The position numbers and the translations under genes are program-made. DNA of 57,299 bases from Rhodospirillales bacterium (GTDB taxonomy: Bacteria > Pseudomonadota > Alphaproteobacteria > Reyranellales > Reyranellaceae): assembly GCA_016185145.1 (NCBI GenBank), contig JACPOB010000076.1, positions 1-57,299 of the forward strand. The letters run 5' to 3'. The notes below the pieces were generated by a model. That model worked only from the letters and a program-made list of their open reading frames with translations, was not told where the DNA came from and made no database searches. Below are positions 28,000 to 37,891 of the stretch, piece after piece; the stretch's first letter is position 1, and each line of letters opens with the position of its first letter.

Positions 28000-28116
28000 C
28001 ATGTTCCTCTCCCCCGCTAGGGCCCCGCTAGGGGGAGAGGCTAGGAGAGGGGGCTACGAAGGCTGTTTGTAACCCCCTCTCCCAACCTCTCCCCCTAGCG
28101 GGGGAGAGGAGCATGA
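28000..28116. repeat. Palindromic repeat, CCTCTCCCCC family, copy 1
   Basis: A 117-bp element with long terminal inverted repeats (TCATGTTCCTCTCCCCC at the left against GGGGGAGAGGAGCATGA at the right, one mismatch). Inside are CTAGGAGAGGGGG and its complement CCCCCTCTCCCAACC around a loop at about 28053-28070. Each end can also fold on itself. It lies just upstream of the MAPEG gene. The same plan recurs at 31020-31131. Confidence 0.8.
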
Positions 28117-28173
28117 TTCATTAGCGAGCCGGAGGCTCTGTTGCGCATGTGTGGGTCCGCAAGATCATGAAGA

Positions 28174-28947
28174 TCAGGCCACGGCGCTCCACACTGTCCA
28201 GCGGTCCTTCTCGACGACCGGCCCGGCGGCTGGCAGCTGCTTGTCGATGCAGGCAATCAGCTCTGCGAGCTCCTTGTCGTCGAGGTCATGGAGGATCGAG
28301 CGGCCCGTGCGCTTGGCGAGGTCCTGCTCCAGCTTCTGCCAGCCCCCATGGACCTTGCGGACTTCCCAAAGCACCGTCGTCCCGACCTTGACGAAGCCTG
28401 CGGCGTCGAGCGCGGCGCGGACCGCCGCATCCGTCGGTCGGCGCCCCGTCTCGATGGCCAGCAAGCGCGGAAAGCACTCGAAGAAATAGCCTCGCAGGTG
28501 CTCGGCCGAGCCGGGCAGCCGCACGTCATCCAGCGTCCGGTCCTGCACGACCAAGGTGCCGCCGGGGGCGAGCACGCGCCGCGCTTCGCCGAAGCATGGT
28601 CCGTAGTCCCGCAGGTGGTGGATCAGGGCGCGCTGGAAGACGATGTCGGCCGAGGCCGCCGGCAGGCCGGTGGCGGCGGCATCGCCCTGCTGAAAGGAGA
28701 CATCGGCGCGCCCGGCGGATTGCTCGCGCGCGGCGTCGACCATCGCCCGGGAGAAGTCGACGCCCGTGACGGTGCGGGCGCCGAGCTCGCGCCACGCCCG
28801 GGAATAGATGCCGCCGCCACAACCGATGTCGGCGACCCGCTTGTCGGAAGGATCGACGATCCGGCGCATGGCGTCCTTCCAGCCGGTGTCGGCGCGCCGG
28901 CTGGCATAGGTGTTGCGATTCGCCCGGGAATGAAAGTCGATCGCCAT
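28174..28947 (-). CDS. Class I SAM-dependent methyltransferase
   Basis: 257 residues with the SAM-binding motif I VADIGCGGGIYSRAWRELGA (about 38-57), motif II-like GVDFSRAMVDAAREQ, QGDAAATGLPAASADIVFQR (motif III) and RRVLAPGGTLVVQDRTLDDV. The fold is UbiE/methyltransferase-11 like. No substrate is indicated. The C-terminal 80 residues are a helical accessory region. It is a lone gene; upstream lies a short gap before the aminotransferase on the same strand. Confidence 0.9.
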   Translation of the reverse strand: MAIDFHSRANRNTYASRRADTGWKDAMRRIVDPSDKRVADIGCGGGIYSRAWRELGARTVTGVDFSRAMVDAAREQSAGRADVSFQQGDAAATGLPAASADIVFQRALIHHLRDYGPCFGEARRVLAPGGTLVVQDRTLDDVRLPGSAEHLRGYFFECFPRLLAIETGRRPTDAAVRAALDAAGFVKVGTTVLWEVRKVHGGWQKLEQDLAKRTGRSILHDLDDKELAELIACIDKQLPAAGPVVEKDRWTVWSAVA

Positions 28948-29012
28948 GGGGCGAGCGTAGCCGGCGCCGCTGCGACCTCAAATATACGATTCAGCGAGGC
29001 GCTATATCTCTC

Positions 29013-30188
29013 TCATATGACCGCTTCGAGCGCGGCGACGAAGCGGTCGAGCTCGTCCTCGGTGTTGTAGACATGCACCGAGGCGCGCATCACGTTCAGC
29101 AGGCCGCGGCCCTTGAGATCGAGGCGCGAGGAGAACTGGGTCGAGACGGTGACGTTGATCGCCTGCTCGCGCAGCCTGGCCTTGAGCTCGTTGTGGTCCT
29201 TGCCGTCGACCGCGAAGGTCACGATGCCGCCTTTCACCTTGCCGAGATCGGTGAGCTCGACTCCCTTCAGGGTCGCGAGCCGCGCGCGCAGGCCGTCGGC
29301 CAGTTCGCGCAGGCGGGCCCAGATCGGCTCCATGCCGAGCTCGTTGATCTGGTCGGCGGCGACCTTCAGTCCGATGACGCCGGCGAAATAGCGCTCCCAG
29401 TTCTCGAAGCGCCGGGCGTCGTCGCGCACCGTGTAGGCGTTGTCCTCGGTCCACTTGGCGGCGTGGTTGTCGAGCAGCAGCGGCTCGATATGCGCCGTCG
29501 TCGCGCGCTTGGCGTAGAGGAAGCCGGTGCCGCGCGGCCCGCGCATGTACTTGCGGCCCGTCACCGACAGGAAGTCGCAGCCGATCCTGCGGACATCGAC
29601 CGGCAACTGGCCGACCGACTGGCAGGCGTCGAGCAGGTAGAGCACCCCGGCGTCGTTGGCGATCTTGCCGACGGCCTCCGCCGGCTGCACCAGGCCGCCC
29701 TGGGTCGGGACGTGCGAGATCGACACCAGCCTGGTGCGCTTGTCGATCGCCCGTTCGAGCGCGCCGAGATCGATCTGGCCGTAATTGTCGTCGGGCACCA
29801 CGACGATCTCCGCGCCGGTCTTCTTGGCCACCTGCAGGTAGGAGATGTAGTTCGACGAATATTCGCTGACGCAGGTCAGGATGCGATCGCCCGGCTTGAA
29901 GTCGAGAGAATAGAAGGCGAGGTCCCAGGCCCGGGTGGCGTTCTCGACGAAGGCGATTTCGTCGGCCTCGGCGCCGATCACCTTCGCCACCGCCGGATAG
30001 AAACTCTCCAGCTCGTCATGCGCCTTGGCGGCCGCCTCGTAGCCGCCGATCTCGGCCTCGAGCTGCAGATGGTTCAACGTGGCGTCGAGGGTGCGCTGGC
30101 TCGGCAGGGCGGCGCCGGCGGCATTGAGGTGCAGGACGTGGGCGCAGCCGGGCGTCTCTGCGCGCAGCCGGGCAAGATCGAGGGTCAC
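29013..30188 (-). CDS. Class V aminotransferase (PLP-dependent, cysteine desulfurase-like fold)
   Basis: 391 residues of fold-type I. The block YLLDACQSVGQLPVDVRRIG and the Schiff-base lysine in DFLSVTGRKYMRGPRGTGFL are characteristic. The N-terminal CAHVLHLNAAGAALPS aligns with the substrate region. It may be an aminotransferase, epimerase, sulphur lyase or desulfurase. The absence of Fe-S assembly genes nearby argues against IscS/SufS. Its start diverges from the YgjP-like gene, with 20-32 bases between starts. Confidence 0.87.
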   Translation of the reverse strand: MTLDLARLRAETPGCAHVLHLNAAGAALPSQRTLDATLNHLQLEAEIGGYEAAAKAHDELESFYPAVAKVIGAEADEIAFVENATRAWDLAFYSLDFKPGDRILTCVSEYSSNYISYLQVAKKTGAEIVVVPDDNYGQIDLGALERAIDKRTRLVSISHVPTQGGLVQPAEAVGKIANDAGVLYLLDACQSVGQLPVDVRRIGCDFLSVTGRKYMRGPRGTGFLYAKRATTAHIEPLLLDNHAAKWTEDNAYTVRDDARRFENWERYFAGVIGLKVAADQINELGMEPIWARLRELADGLRARLATLKGVELTDLGKVKGGIVTFAVDGKDHNELKARLREQAINVTVSTQFSSRLDLKGRGLLNVMRASVHVYNTEDELDRFVAALEAVI

Positions 30189-30220
30189 GTCAACAGCTCC
30201 TCTGTTGTATGATCGGGTGC

Positions 30221-30973
30221 ATGTCGTTGTCCGGCACCGTGTTGCGTTTCGTCCTGCCTAGAGCGGCGCCCGAGCCGGAGCAACTGACCATTGTTCATGC
30301 AGGCGATACCCTGCCTGTGACCTTCGTGCGCAGCGGCCGCGCCCGCCGGGTCTCCCTGCGGGTGGATGCTGCCCATCGGCGCATCCTGCTGACGGCGCCC
30401 CTGCGCATGTCGCGGGCGACGGCCGTGGGTTTCGCCGAAAGCCAAGCCGGCTGGATCGCCGCCCGCCTGAAAAGGCTGCCGGCCCGCCGGCCGTTCGCCG
30501 ACGGCGCCGAGGTGCCGCTGTTCGGCGAGCCGCATCTCATCCGCCATCGCGCCGACAGGCGCGGCACGGTGTGGCGTGAGCCAGGCGAGATCCATGTCGC
30601 CGGCCGGACCGAGCATCTGCCGCGGCGGCTGCGCGACTGGCTGACCGCCGAGCTGCGGCGGCGGCTGGTACCCCTGGTCCACGCCAAGGCCCTGCGCGCG
30701 GGACGGCCGTTCAGGCGCATCAGCGTGCGCGACACGCGCTCGCGCTGGGGAAGCTGCGGGCCGGACGGCGGTCTGTCGTTCTCCTGGCGTCTGGTGTTCG
30801 CGCCGCCCGAGGTGCTGGACTACCTAGTGGCGCATGAGGTCGCCCATCTCGTGCACCACAACCACGGCCCGCGCTTCTGGGCGCTGGCGCGCGAACTCTG
30901 CGACGGCCCGATGGAGCTGCCGCAGGCATGGCTCAAGGCCAACGGCGAGACGCTGCTGCAGTACGGGGCGTGA
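30221..30973 (+). CDS. YgjP-like (SprT/M48-type) zinc metallopeptidase domain protein
   Basis: 250 residues. The metal-binding motif HEVAHLVHHNHG (205-216) gives His205, Glu206, His209 and a likely third ligand His215, preceded by the family block TRSRWGSCGPDGGLSFSWRL (172-191). These proteins are soluble predicted zinc peptidases of unknown target. Two starts are possible, ATG 30209 and ATG 30221; I use the second. Confidence 0.9.
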   Translation: MSLSGTVLRFVLPRAAPEPEQLTIVHAGDTLPVTFVRSGRARRVSLRVDAAHRRILLTAPLRMSRATAVGFAESQAGWIAARLKRLPARRPFADGAEVPLFGEPHLIRHRADRRGTVWREPGEIHVAGRTEHLPRRLRDWLTAELRRRLVPLVHAKALRAGRPFRRISVRDTRSRWGSCGPDGGLSFSWRLVFAPPEVLDYLVAHEVAHLVHHNHGPRFWALARELCDGPMELPQAWLKANGETLLQYGA

Positions 30974-31019
30974 AGCACAACGCCTCAACGTCCATCGCCC
31001 TCCCTCATATTCCTCTCAT

Positions 31020-31131
31020 TCATGTTCCTCTCCCCCTTGGGGGAGAGGCTAGGTGAGGGGGTGCAACGCGAAAGCTGTCTCCTGCATCACCCCCTCACCC
31101 AACCTCTCCCCCAAGGGGGAGAGGAGCATGA
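31020..31131. repeat. Palindromic repeat, CCTCTCCCCC family, copy 2
   Basis: 112 bp with the same plan as 28000-28116: ends TCATGTTCCTCTCCCCC and GGGGGAGAGGAGCATGA, internal AGGTGAGGGGG and its complement CCCCCTCACCC around a non-repeated loop. Innermost end bases differ from copy 1 (TTGG/CCAA instead of GCTAG/CTAGC) but still pair. It lies between convergent genes and could terminate both. Confidence 0.8.
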
Positions 31132-31201
31132 GAGAAGAGTATGAGAGGTGGAGGTGAGACGTGAGAGATGAGATTGGGCAGAGTGGCGCGTTCGCGAATC
31201 T

Positions 31202-32668
31202 CTACTCCGCCGCGACCTTGGCCCGCTCCCCGTTCAGCACCGCCGCCGCTTCCTTGGCCACCACGGTGCCCTCGAAGAAGCTCGGGTTCTGCTGGCCCCA
31301 CAGGCGCACGGCGTTGGTGAAGGTGAAGTCGCGGAAGTCGGCGGGCGTGATCAGCTTGTCCTCGACCAGCTCGTGCGCCTCGGGCACGGGGCTCAGCATG
31401 TCGGGCACGTCGAAGTGGCCGATGTCGGAGCTGAAGATCGCGTTGATGCGCGCGCCGAACGGATTGGCCTTGCCGAAGGCCGTGACGTTCATGCGGTCGT
31501 CGGCTTCGCAGCCGAAGTAGTAGGGCCGGGCGTAGAGGTCGACCCAGTCCTCCTTGCGCGCGATCTTGCACGCGGCGAAGTCGTCGAGCACCGGCATGCC
31601 GCCGGTCGCCTCGTCCTCTTCCTTGGACGGCCACCCGTCGCGCTTGTCGAGCTCGGCCGCGATCTCCTCGTAGCCATACTTGTCGACCAGGCTCCTGAGC
31701 ATCTTTCGGTCGAGCTTCTTGGGATCCATGTAAGCGATGCCCTTGGCGCCGCGCCGCTCCCAGTGCTCGATCAGGTCGGCGAAGAGCTGGCAGCCCCAGC
31801 CCACGCCGCCCTCGAGGAAGGCGAAGTTGAGGTCGGGGAAGCGCCGCGTCACGCCGCCCAGGAACAGCCCCTTGGCGATCGAATGGCCGGCCGCCGCGAA
31901 GTGGCCGATATGGTTGAAGGTGAAGTTGCTGGGCGAATTGCGCAGGCCAAAGCCGCGGCCGCCGGCATGGAAGGTGGGCGCGACGCGCAGCTCGCGGCAC
32001 TTCTGCCAGACCTGGTCGTAGTCATGCTCGCTGTCGATGCCGAGGTTCTCGTAGGTCACGGCGAAGCGGCCGAGCGGAAGGTCTAGATCCTTGGCCATCG
32101 GCACCCGGCGCGGGACGCCGCCGCCGAACATGCCGACCTTGGCCCCGAGCTCCTTGGTGCAGAACTCGAGCTCGGCGATCGCTTCCTCGGGCGTGAACAT
32201 CGGGATCACGGCCGCCGGCGTCAGCCGATCGCTGAGCTTGGCGAAGTATTCATGGGTGACGATGTTGAAGCCGCGCACCACGGCGCGCCTGGTCTCGTCG
32301 TCGGGGATACGCGGGATGCTGAGGCCGGCGGTCGGATAGATCACGCCGAAGTCGATGCCGAGCTCGTCGAGCCGGTCGTAGAGCATGCGCGGCATCATCG
32401 CGGTGGCGCGATCGAGCGTGTTCGTGGTCTGGCGGCTCCAGTAGCCTTCCATGGCGATGCCGCGCTGCTTGCGCTCGGCGATCGAAAGGTTGAGCGCATC
32501 GGGAATGCGGCGCTGCGAGGCGAGGAAACCATCGGCCGACTTGTCGCCTGCGACCTTGCGCATGCGTTCGGCGAAGACCGGGCCGTACTCGATCCAATGG
32601 CCGTCGGCGTCGATGATGGGATGCTTTACGCTGGAACGAACTTCTGCGGGGCTGCGATGAGAACTCAT
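31202..32668 (-). CDS. Amidohydrolase-family (amidohydrolase-2, TIM-barrel) protein
   Basis: 488 residues. The N-terminal KHPIIDADGHWIEYGPVFAE carries a first metal-site motif; APTFHAGGRGFGLRNSPSNF and NFAFLEGGVGWGCQLFADLI are typical of the amidohydrolase-2/ACMSD-like group, which decarboxylates or hydrolyses aromatic or acyl substrates. The start at 32668 is fixed by a perfect AGGAGG SD with 5-base spacing; the longer in-frame opening upstream is not needed. It follows the DadA-like gene by 73 bases on the same strand. Confidence 0.87.
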   Translation of the reverse strand: MSSHRSPAEVRSSVKHPIIDADGHWIEYGPVFAERMRKVAGDKSADGFLASQRRIPDALNLSIAERKQRGIAMEGYWSRQTTNTLDRATAMMPRMLYDRLDELGIDFGVIYPTAGLSIPRIPDDETRRAVVRGFNIVTHEYFAKLSDRLTPAAVIPMFTPEEAIAELEFCTKELGAKVGMFGGGVPRRVPMAKDLDLPLGRFAVTYENLGIDSEHDYDQVWQKCRELRVAPTFHAGGRGFGLRNSPSNFTFNHIGHFAAAGHSIAKGLFLGGVTRRFPDLNFAFLEGGVGWGCQLFADLIEHWERRGAKGIAYMDPKKLDRKMLRSLVDKYGYEEIAAELDKRDGWPSKEEDEATGGMPVLDDFAACKIARKEDWVDLYARPYYFGCEADDRMNVTAFGKANPFGARINAIFSSDIGHFDVPDMLSPVPEAHELVEDKLITPADFRDFTFTNAVRLWGQQNPSFFEGTVVAKEAAAVLNGERAKVAAE

Positions 32669-32741
32669 GCCGGCCTCCTGGGAGCTGTCAATTCGCCAGA
32701 TTAGCCCGTAAACGCTAGTCCCCCCGCCGGCACGACGCAAC

Positions 32742-33989
32742 CTAACCGAACCTGCCAGGATCGCAGGCCTGCAATGTCGGCGGCAGGTCCTCGCCCATCA
32801 TCTGGCGTGCGATCAGCCGGCCCGTCGCCGCGGCGAGCGTCAGCCCGACATGCTGATGGCCGTAGCCGCAATAGACATTGGCGAGCCGGGGTGCGCGACC
32901 GATCGCCGGGCGGAAGTCGGGCAAGCTCGGTCGTTCGCCGATCCAACGGCTGAGTTCTGCGCCGCCGACGCTGGGGAAGATGTCCTTGAGATGCCGCACC
33001 AATAGATCCGCGCGATGCCACGACGGCGGCTGGTGCGGCGCGGCGAGCTCGACGGTGCCGGCGACGCGCAGGCCTTCCTCCATCGGCGTGATGAAGAAGC
33101 CGCGCTCGGCCGGACTGACCGGCAGCTCGAAGCGCACATTGTCGGGCGCCAGCATGACGTGATAGCCGCGCTCGGCGACCAGCGGCGCATTGAAGCCCAG
33201 CAGTCGCGTCAGCTCGCTCGAGGCGCGGCCGGCGGCGATCACCACGGCCTTGGCGACCAGGCTCTGGTCGGTGGTCTGCACGGACGTCACGCGATTGCCG
33301 TCGCGGCCGAAGCCGCGCACGCGGCTGCGCAGGATCGTGCCGCCGTCGGCCGCGAAGCGCTCGGCGAGCGTCGCCACCACCCGGTAGGGATTGATGGTGT
33401 GCATGCCGTGCGGGTAGTAGACGCCGCGCACGATGTGCTGGCTGAGGCCCGGCGCCAGCGCGCGCGCGCGGTTGCCGTCGACGATCTCGAACACCGTGCC
33501 CTTGGCGTCCTGCAGCGCGCGCTCCTCCGCGCCCGACGCGAAGGCCGCCTCGCTTTCGTAGACGTAGAGCGCACCCCGGGTCTTGAAGAGCTCACCCAGG
33601 CCCGACGCCTGGATCTCCGCCTTCCAGGCGATGTTGGCCTCGGCCATCAAGGGCCCGAAGGAGTCGACGCCCTTCTGGACCTCCTTCTGGCTGTAGGCAG
33701 CGAGCGCGAACCTTGCCATCCAGGGCAGCAGGGCGGGGATGCTGGGCGGATGGACCGTGAGCGGCCCGTTGCGGTCCATCAGCATCTTCGGCACGCGCTT
33801 CAGCGTCGACGGCCGGGCGAGCGGCAGGACGTGGTCGATGGCGATGAAGCCGGCATTGCCATAGGAGGTAGCCCGACCGGGCTCGCCGCTGTCGATCAGG
33901 GTGACGGCATGGCCCTCGCGCTGCAGAGCGCGGGCGGTCGCGGTACCGACGATGCCGGCGCCAATAACGATGACAGGCTGGTCGTTCAT
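32742..33989 (-). CDS. FAD-dependent D-amino-acid dehydrogenase/oxidase family protein (DadA-like)
   Basis: 415 residues. The dinucleotide-binding motif is VIVIGAGIVGTATARALQRE (5-24). Family blocks include GRATSYGNAGFIAIDHVLPL, GRASSELTRLLGF, ERGYHVMLAP and the C-terminal RPAIGRAPRLANVYCGYGHQ. DadA-type enzymes oxidatively deaminate D-amino acids and pass electrons to the respiratory chain; related enzymes use hydroxyproline or N-methyl amino acids. The substrate here is unknown. Confidence 0.88.
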   Translation of the reverse strand: MNDQPVIVIGAGIVGTATARALQREGHAVTLIDSGEPGRATSYGNAGFIAIDHVLPLARPSTLKRVPKMLMDRNGPLTVHPPSIPALLPWMARFALAAYSQKEVQKGVDSFGPLMAEANIAWKAEIQASGLGELFKTRGALYVYESEAAFASGAEERALQDAKGTVFEIVDGNRARALAPGLSQHIVRGVYYPHGMHTINPYRVVATLAERFAADGGTILRSRVRGFGRDGNRVTSVQTTDQSLVAKAVVIAAGRASSELTRLLGFNAPLVAERGYHVMLAPDNVRFELPVSPAERGFFITPMEEGLRVAGTVELAAPHQPPSWHRADLLVRHLKDIFPSVGGAELSRWIGERPSLPDFRPAIGRAPRLANVYCGYGHQHVGLTLAAATGRLIARQMMGEDLPPTLQACDPGRFG

Positions 33990-34069
33990 GCCGGGACGTT
34001 AGCACGGCGCGTGAAGGTCGCTGCGGCTAACGATTGATTTGTCCCTGTTAATGATTATTTACGGGGCCC

Positions 34070-34630
34070 ATGTCCCCACAATCCGAAACTTCCTCCGGGC
34101 CGGGCTGGCACGCCACGACCATTCTTTCCGTCCGCAAGGGCGGCCAGGTGGTGATGGCGGGCGACGGCCAGGTCTCGATGGGCCAGACCATCGTCAAGGG
34201 CAACGCCAAGAAGGTGCGTCGGCTGGGTAGCGGCCAGATCGTCTCGGGCTTTGCCGGATCGACGGCCGACGCCTTTACCCTGTTCGAGCGCCTCGAGAGC
34301 AAGCTCGAGCGCCATCCCGGCCAGCTGCTGCGTGCCTGCATCGAGCTCGCCAAGGACTGGCGCACCGACCGCTATCTGCGCCGGCTGGAGGCGATGATGG
34401 CGGTAGCCGACAAGGACGTGTCGCTGCTGCTGTCGGGCTCGGGCGACGTGCTGGAGCCCGAGGGCGGCATCATCGCCATCGGTTCGGGCGGCAACTACGC
34501 TCTGGCCGCTGCGCGCGCGCTGATCGACGTCGAGGGCCTCGACGCCGAGGCGATCGCGCGCAAGGCGATGGGCATCGCCGCCGACATCTGCGTCTACACC
34601 AACCACAATCTCGTCATCGAGAAACTCTGA
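34070..34630 (+). CDS. hslV: ATP-dependent protease subunit HslV (ClpQ)
   Basis: 186 residues. It is the proteasome-like peptidase of the HslUV complex. The catalytic residue is Thr16, exposed by removal of a 15-residue propeptide ending HA ([12 protein letters not shown]). The family blocks [39 protein letters not shown] and [15 protein letters not shown] are intact. hslU begins 5 bases downstream. Confidence 0.98.
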   Translation: MSPQSETSSGPGWHATTILSVRKGGQVVMAGDGQVSMGQTIVKGNAKKVRRLGSGQIVSGFAGSTADAFTLFERLESKLERHPGQLLRACIELAKDWRTDRYLRRLEAMMAVADKDVSLLLSGSGDVLEPEGGIIAIGSGGNYALAAARALIDVEGLDAEAIARKAMGIAADICVYTNHNLVIEKL

Positions 34631-34635
34631 GTTCC

Positions 34636-35946
34636 ATGAGCAACGACTTTTCCCCTCGCGAGATCGTCTCCGAGCTCGACAAGCACATCGTCGGCCAGCA
34701 GGACGCCAAGCGCGCCGTCGCCATCGCCCTGCGTAACCGCTGGCGCCGCCTGCAGCTGCCCGAGACATTGCGCGAAGAGGTGCTACCCAAAAATATCCTG
34801 ATGATCGGGCCGACCGGCTGCGGCAAGACCGAGATCGCGCGTCGCCTGGCCAAGCTCGCCAACGCGCCGTTCCTCAAGGTCGAGGCCACCAAGTTCACCG
34901 AGGTCGGCTATGTCGGCCGCGACGTCGAGCAGATCGCGCGCGACCTGATGGAAGCCGCGATCGACATGGCGCGCGAGCGCCTGCGCAAGGACGTGCGCGC
35001 CAAGGCCGAGCTCGCCGCCGAGGACCGCGTGCTCGACGCCCTCTGCGGCAGCGGCGCCAGCGAGGAGACGCGGCTGCGCTTCCGCCACAAGCTGCGCGCT
35101 GGCGAGCTCAACGAGCGCGAGATCGAGATCGAGGTCGCCGACACCGGCGCGCCCATGCAGTTCGAGGTGCCGGGCCAGCCCGGCGCGTCGGTCGGCATGA
35201 TCAATATCGGCGACATGCTGGGCAAGGCGTTCGGCGGGCGCACCAAGAAGCGCAAGCTGACGGTGGCCGAGTCCTACGAGACGCTGATGCGCGAGGAGAG
35301 CGACAAGTTGCTCGACCAGGAGAAGGTGGTGCGCGAGGCGCGCGATTCGGTCGAGCAGAACGGCATCGTGTTCATCGACGAGATCGACAAGATCACGGCG
35401 CGCAGCGAGTTCCGCGGCGGCGGTGACGTGAGCCGCGAGGGCGTGCAGCGCGACCTGCTGCCGCTGATCGAGGGCACCACGGTGAACACCAAGCATGGGC
35501 CGGTGAAGACCGACCACGTGCTGTTCATCTGCTCGGGCGCCTTCCATCTCGCCAAGCCGTCCGACATGCTGCCTGAATTGCAGGGCCGCTTGCCGATCCG
35601 CGTCAGCCTGGCGTCGCTCAGCCAGGAGGATTTCCGCCGCATCCTGACCGAGCCCGAGGCGAGCCTGGTCAAGCAGTACAAGGCCTTGCTGGCGACCGAG
35701 AAGGTCGAGCTCGACTTCAAGCCCGATGCGATCGACGAGCTCGCCAAGCTCTCGGCCGAGATCAACGAGACGGTCGAGAACATCGGGGCGCGCCGCCTGC
35801 ACACGGTGATGGAGAAGCTTCTGGAGGAGATCAGCTTCACCGCCTCCGACAAGCCCGGCGAGAAGATCGAGATCGACGCTCCTTACGTGCGCGAGCGCGT
35901 CGGCTCGCTGGCGAAGAACGCGGATCTCAGCAAGTTCGTGCTCTGA
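34636..35946 (+). CDS. hslU: ATP-dependent protease ATPase subunit HslU (ClpY)
   Basis: 436 residues, full length. It unfolds and feeds substrates to HslV. Walker A is [10 protein letters not shown] (about 56-65), Walker B is [10 protein letters not shown] (about 248-257), and the pore motif GYVGRD follows VEATKFTEV. The I-domain occupies about 100-235. The C-terminus ends SKFVL, close to the conserved end that inserts into HslV. It is cotranscribed with hslV and converges with the beta-propeller gene, 4 bases away. Confidence 0.98.
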   Translation: MSNDFSPREIVSELDKHIVGQQDAKRAVAIALRNRWRRLQLPETLREEVLPKNILMIGPTGCGKTEIARRLAKLANAPFLKVEATKFTEVGYVGRDVEQIARDLMEAAIDMARERLRKDVRAKAELAAEDRVLDALCGSGASEETRLRFRHKLRAGELNEREIEIEVADTGAPMQFEVPGQPGASVGMINIGDMLGKAFGGRTKKRKLTVAESYETLMREESDKLLDQEKVVREARDSVEQNGIVFIDEIDKITARSEFRGGGDVSREGVQRDLLPLIEGTTVNTKHGPVKTDHVLFICSGAFHLAKPSDMLPELQGRLPIRVSLASLSQEDFRRILTEPEASLVKQYKALLATEKVELDFKPDAIDELAKLSAEINETVENIGARRLHTVMEKLLEEISFTASDKPGEKIEIDAPYVRERVGSLAKNADLSKFVL

Positions 35947-35950
35947 TCCT

Positions 35951-37864
35951 TCAGCGAGCCGGACCGAGCGACTTGACCACGAGGGCGTGACTCTCATCGG
36001 CCGCCGAACCGGTATTGCTCAAGATCAGCCTGGGCGCGCCTTCGCGAAAAAAGGCGCCACTGATCGTCTCGGACTGGTCGGGCCGATACGGCCCCGCCAG
36101 GACCGTGCCGTCCCAGGCGAAATGGCGAGCCTGTCTTTCGTCATCCTCGACAGCAAGGAAGCTCCGGCCATCCGGTGCAACGACGATGCGGCCGACGGCG
36201 CCGATCTCCGAGACCTTGAACGGCAACTGCCGTACGGTGCCGTCGCGGGAAACGCGCGCGACGGTGCCATCGGCCAGGCCGACGGCGAAGCCGGTGCCAT
36301 CGGGCAATGGCGCAACGCTTCGGGCCGCCAGCGCTATCCTGCGAACGCTCTTGTCCACCGGATCGGCAAGCCATACGGCCGATCCTTCTTCGGCGGCGGC
36401 GATTGCATCGCCATTCGTTGAGACAGCGAGGCCGGAGAGCCTGCGACCCGGAACCTGTTCCCCCGCTTTGAGGGAGATGGCGTCGGCCTCGACGCCGTCC
36501 CTCGACCAGCTACGCAAGGTCTTGTCGGCCCCCTCCACGGCGATCCGGCTGCCGTTGGCGGCCACAGCGACGAGCGGCCCACCTTGCGGCGCGAACGCGG
36601 CGCCCCACGCCCGTGCGCTCAGCTGCGAAACCACGCTGAGGTCATCCGAGCCGAGTGCGGCGAGCGCGGCGCCATCCGCCGACAAGGCGACGAATCCACG
36701 AGGGGCCCGCCCGCCCGACTGGATCCGGCGGAGGAACTTGCCGTCCTTGGCGTAGAGGTCGATCCAGCCAGCCCGCTCCGCAGCTATGATCACGTCGTCT
36801 TTCGCGCCTGCCGTTGCGGCGCCGAGGCTGTAGTTCTCGAACCCGATCGGCTTCGTCAGCCGCTTGCCCTCCAGGGACCACAGCGCGATCTGGTCGCCTG
36901 CCAAGAGGGCGATCTCGCGTCCGCCTGCCAGCCGCGCGGACCCGTCCACCGACACACCCGGGTCACCGAAGGCGCTGAAGGCGAGCGATTTCATGCGGAC
37001 CAGAAGCGGCGCTTCCAGCCCGTACAAAATCGCGGCATCGCCGCCGTCGACGAATTCGACCTTGCTCGCCCCGAAATCGAACCCGTTTTCGGGCCCGGCC
37101 GGCTTCAGGCGATGGCCGGCGGAATCGAAAATGGTGGTCATCATGGGACCGGGGCCCCAGCCGATCGCGAAGCGATCCCCGCGCGGCGACCACGTGAGCT
37201 TGAAGAGAGTGCCGATGTCCTGCTCGGCCGGCGTCAGGTCGCGATTGATCGTCTTGAGATCGAGCGTGCGCTGGATCGCGCCGTCGCTGGAGCGATAGGT
37301 CGCCACCCAATCGTCCACGATGGTCATCAGGCTGCCATCAGGACGGAACGCAAAGGTGAATTGCCTGTCGGCGGCGACCCCGAACGCCGTGCGCAGTGCG
37401 AGCCGTCTCGCCGTGCCGGTTCCTTCGATCGCCAGCAGAGCGAGCCAGCCCCGGTCACTGCCGGCGGCGATCCGATCGCCCTTTGGCGATACCGCCAGTT
37501 CCGTGATGGCGCCGACCGGGCTGCGCAACGGCTCGCCAAGCGCACGGCCGGCTTCATCCAGCAGGAACAGGTAAGTAACGGGTTTGCCGGCCGCAGGGGC
37601 GTCGGTGGCGCTGTAGACAACGAAGGCGCCGTCGGGCGCCACGGCGAAATTCTCGACGCCCGCTGGCCCGAACGGCGCGAGCGACACCTGGGCGGCGGCG
37701 CGATCGAAGTGTGCGCGCAAAAGGCGCTTCTCGACGTGCCGGCTGTAGACGGCGATCACGTCGGCATCCGCCGCCGCCGCGACGCGTGTTTCCTGGGCAA
37801 AGCCCTGAGCGGTCAACAGGAACAGGCTGACCGCGGCAGATATCAGACGGAGCATCGGAGTCAC
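35951..37864 (-). CDS. Exported beta-propeller (WD40/YVTN-like) protein, unknown function
   Basis: 637 residues. A signal peptide (MTPMLRLISAAVSLFLLTAQ, then GFAQ) is followed by many WD-like blades with no enzyme motif: for example FAVAPDGAFVVYSATD, LAVSPKGDRIAAGSDRGWLA, FKLTWSPRGDRFAIGWG, LAVSTNGDAIAAAEEGSAVW and RIVVAPDGRSFLAVEDD. A scaffold or sensor role is plausible. The start could also be the ATG at 37855 (MLRLISAAV). Confidence 0.72.
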   Translation of the reverse strand: MTPMLRLISAAVSLFLLTAQGFAQETRVAAAADADVIAVYSRHVEKRLLRAHFDRAAAQVSLAPFGPAGVENFAVAPDGAFVVYSATDAPAAGKPVTYLFLLDEAGRALGEPLRSPVGAITELAVSPKGDRIAAGSDRGWLALLAIEGTGTARRLALRTAFGVAADRQFTFAFRPDGSLMTIVDDWVATYRSSDGAIQRTLDLKTINRDLTPAEQDIGTLFKLTWSPRGDRFAIGWGPGPMMTTIFDSAGHRLKPAGPENGFDFGASKVEFVDGGDAAILYGLEAPLLVRMKSLAFSAFGDPGVSVDGSARLAGGREIALLAGDQIALWSLEGKRLTKPIGFENYSLGAATAGAKDDVIIAAERAGWIDLYAKDGKFLRRIQSGGRAPRGFVALSADGAALAALGSDDLSVVSQLSARAWGAAFAPQGGPLVAVAANGSRIAVEGADKTLRSWSRDGVEADAISLKAGEQVPGRRLSGLAVSTNGDAIAAAEEGSAVWLADPVDKSVRRIALAARSVAPLPDGTGFAVGLADGTVARVSRDGTVRQLPFKVSEIGAVGRIVVAPDGRSFLAVEDDERQARHFAWDGTVLAGPYRPDQSETISGAFFREGAPRLILSNTGSAADESHALVVKSLGPAR

Positions 37865-37891
37865 GGCGGCAACAGTGCCGCGACAACCCGG

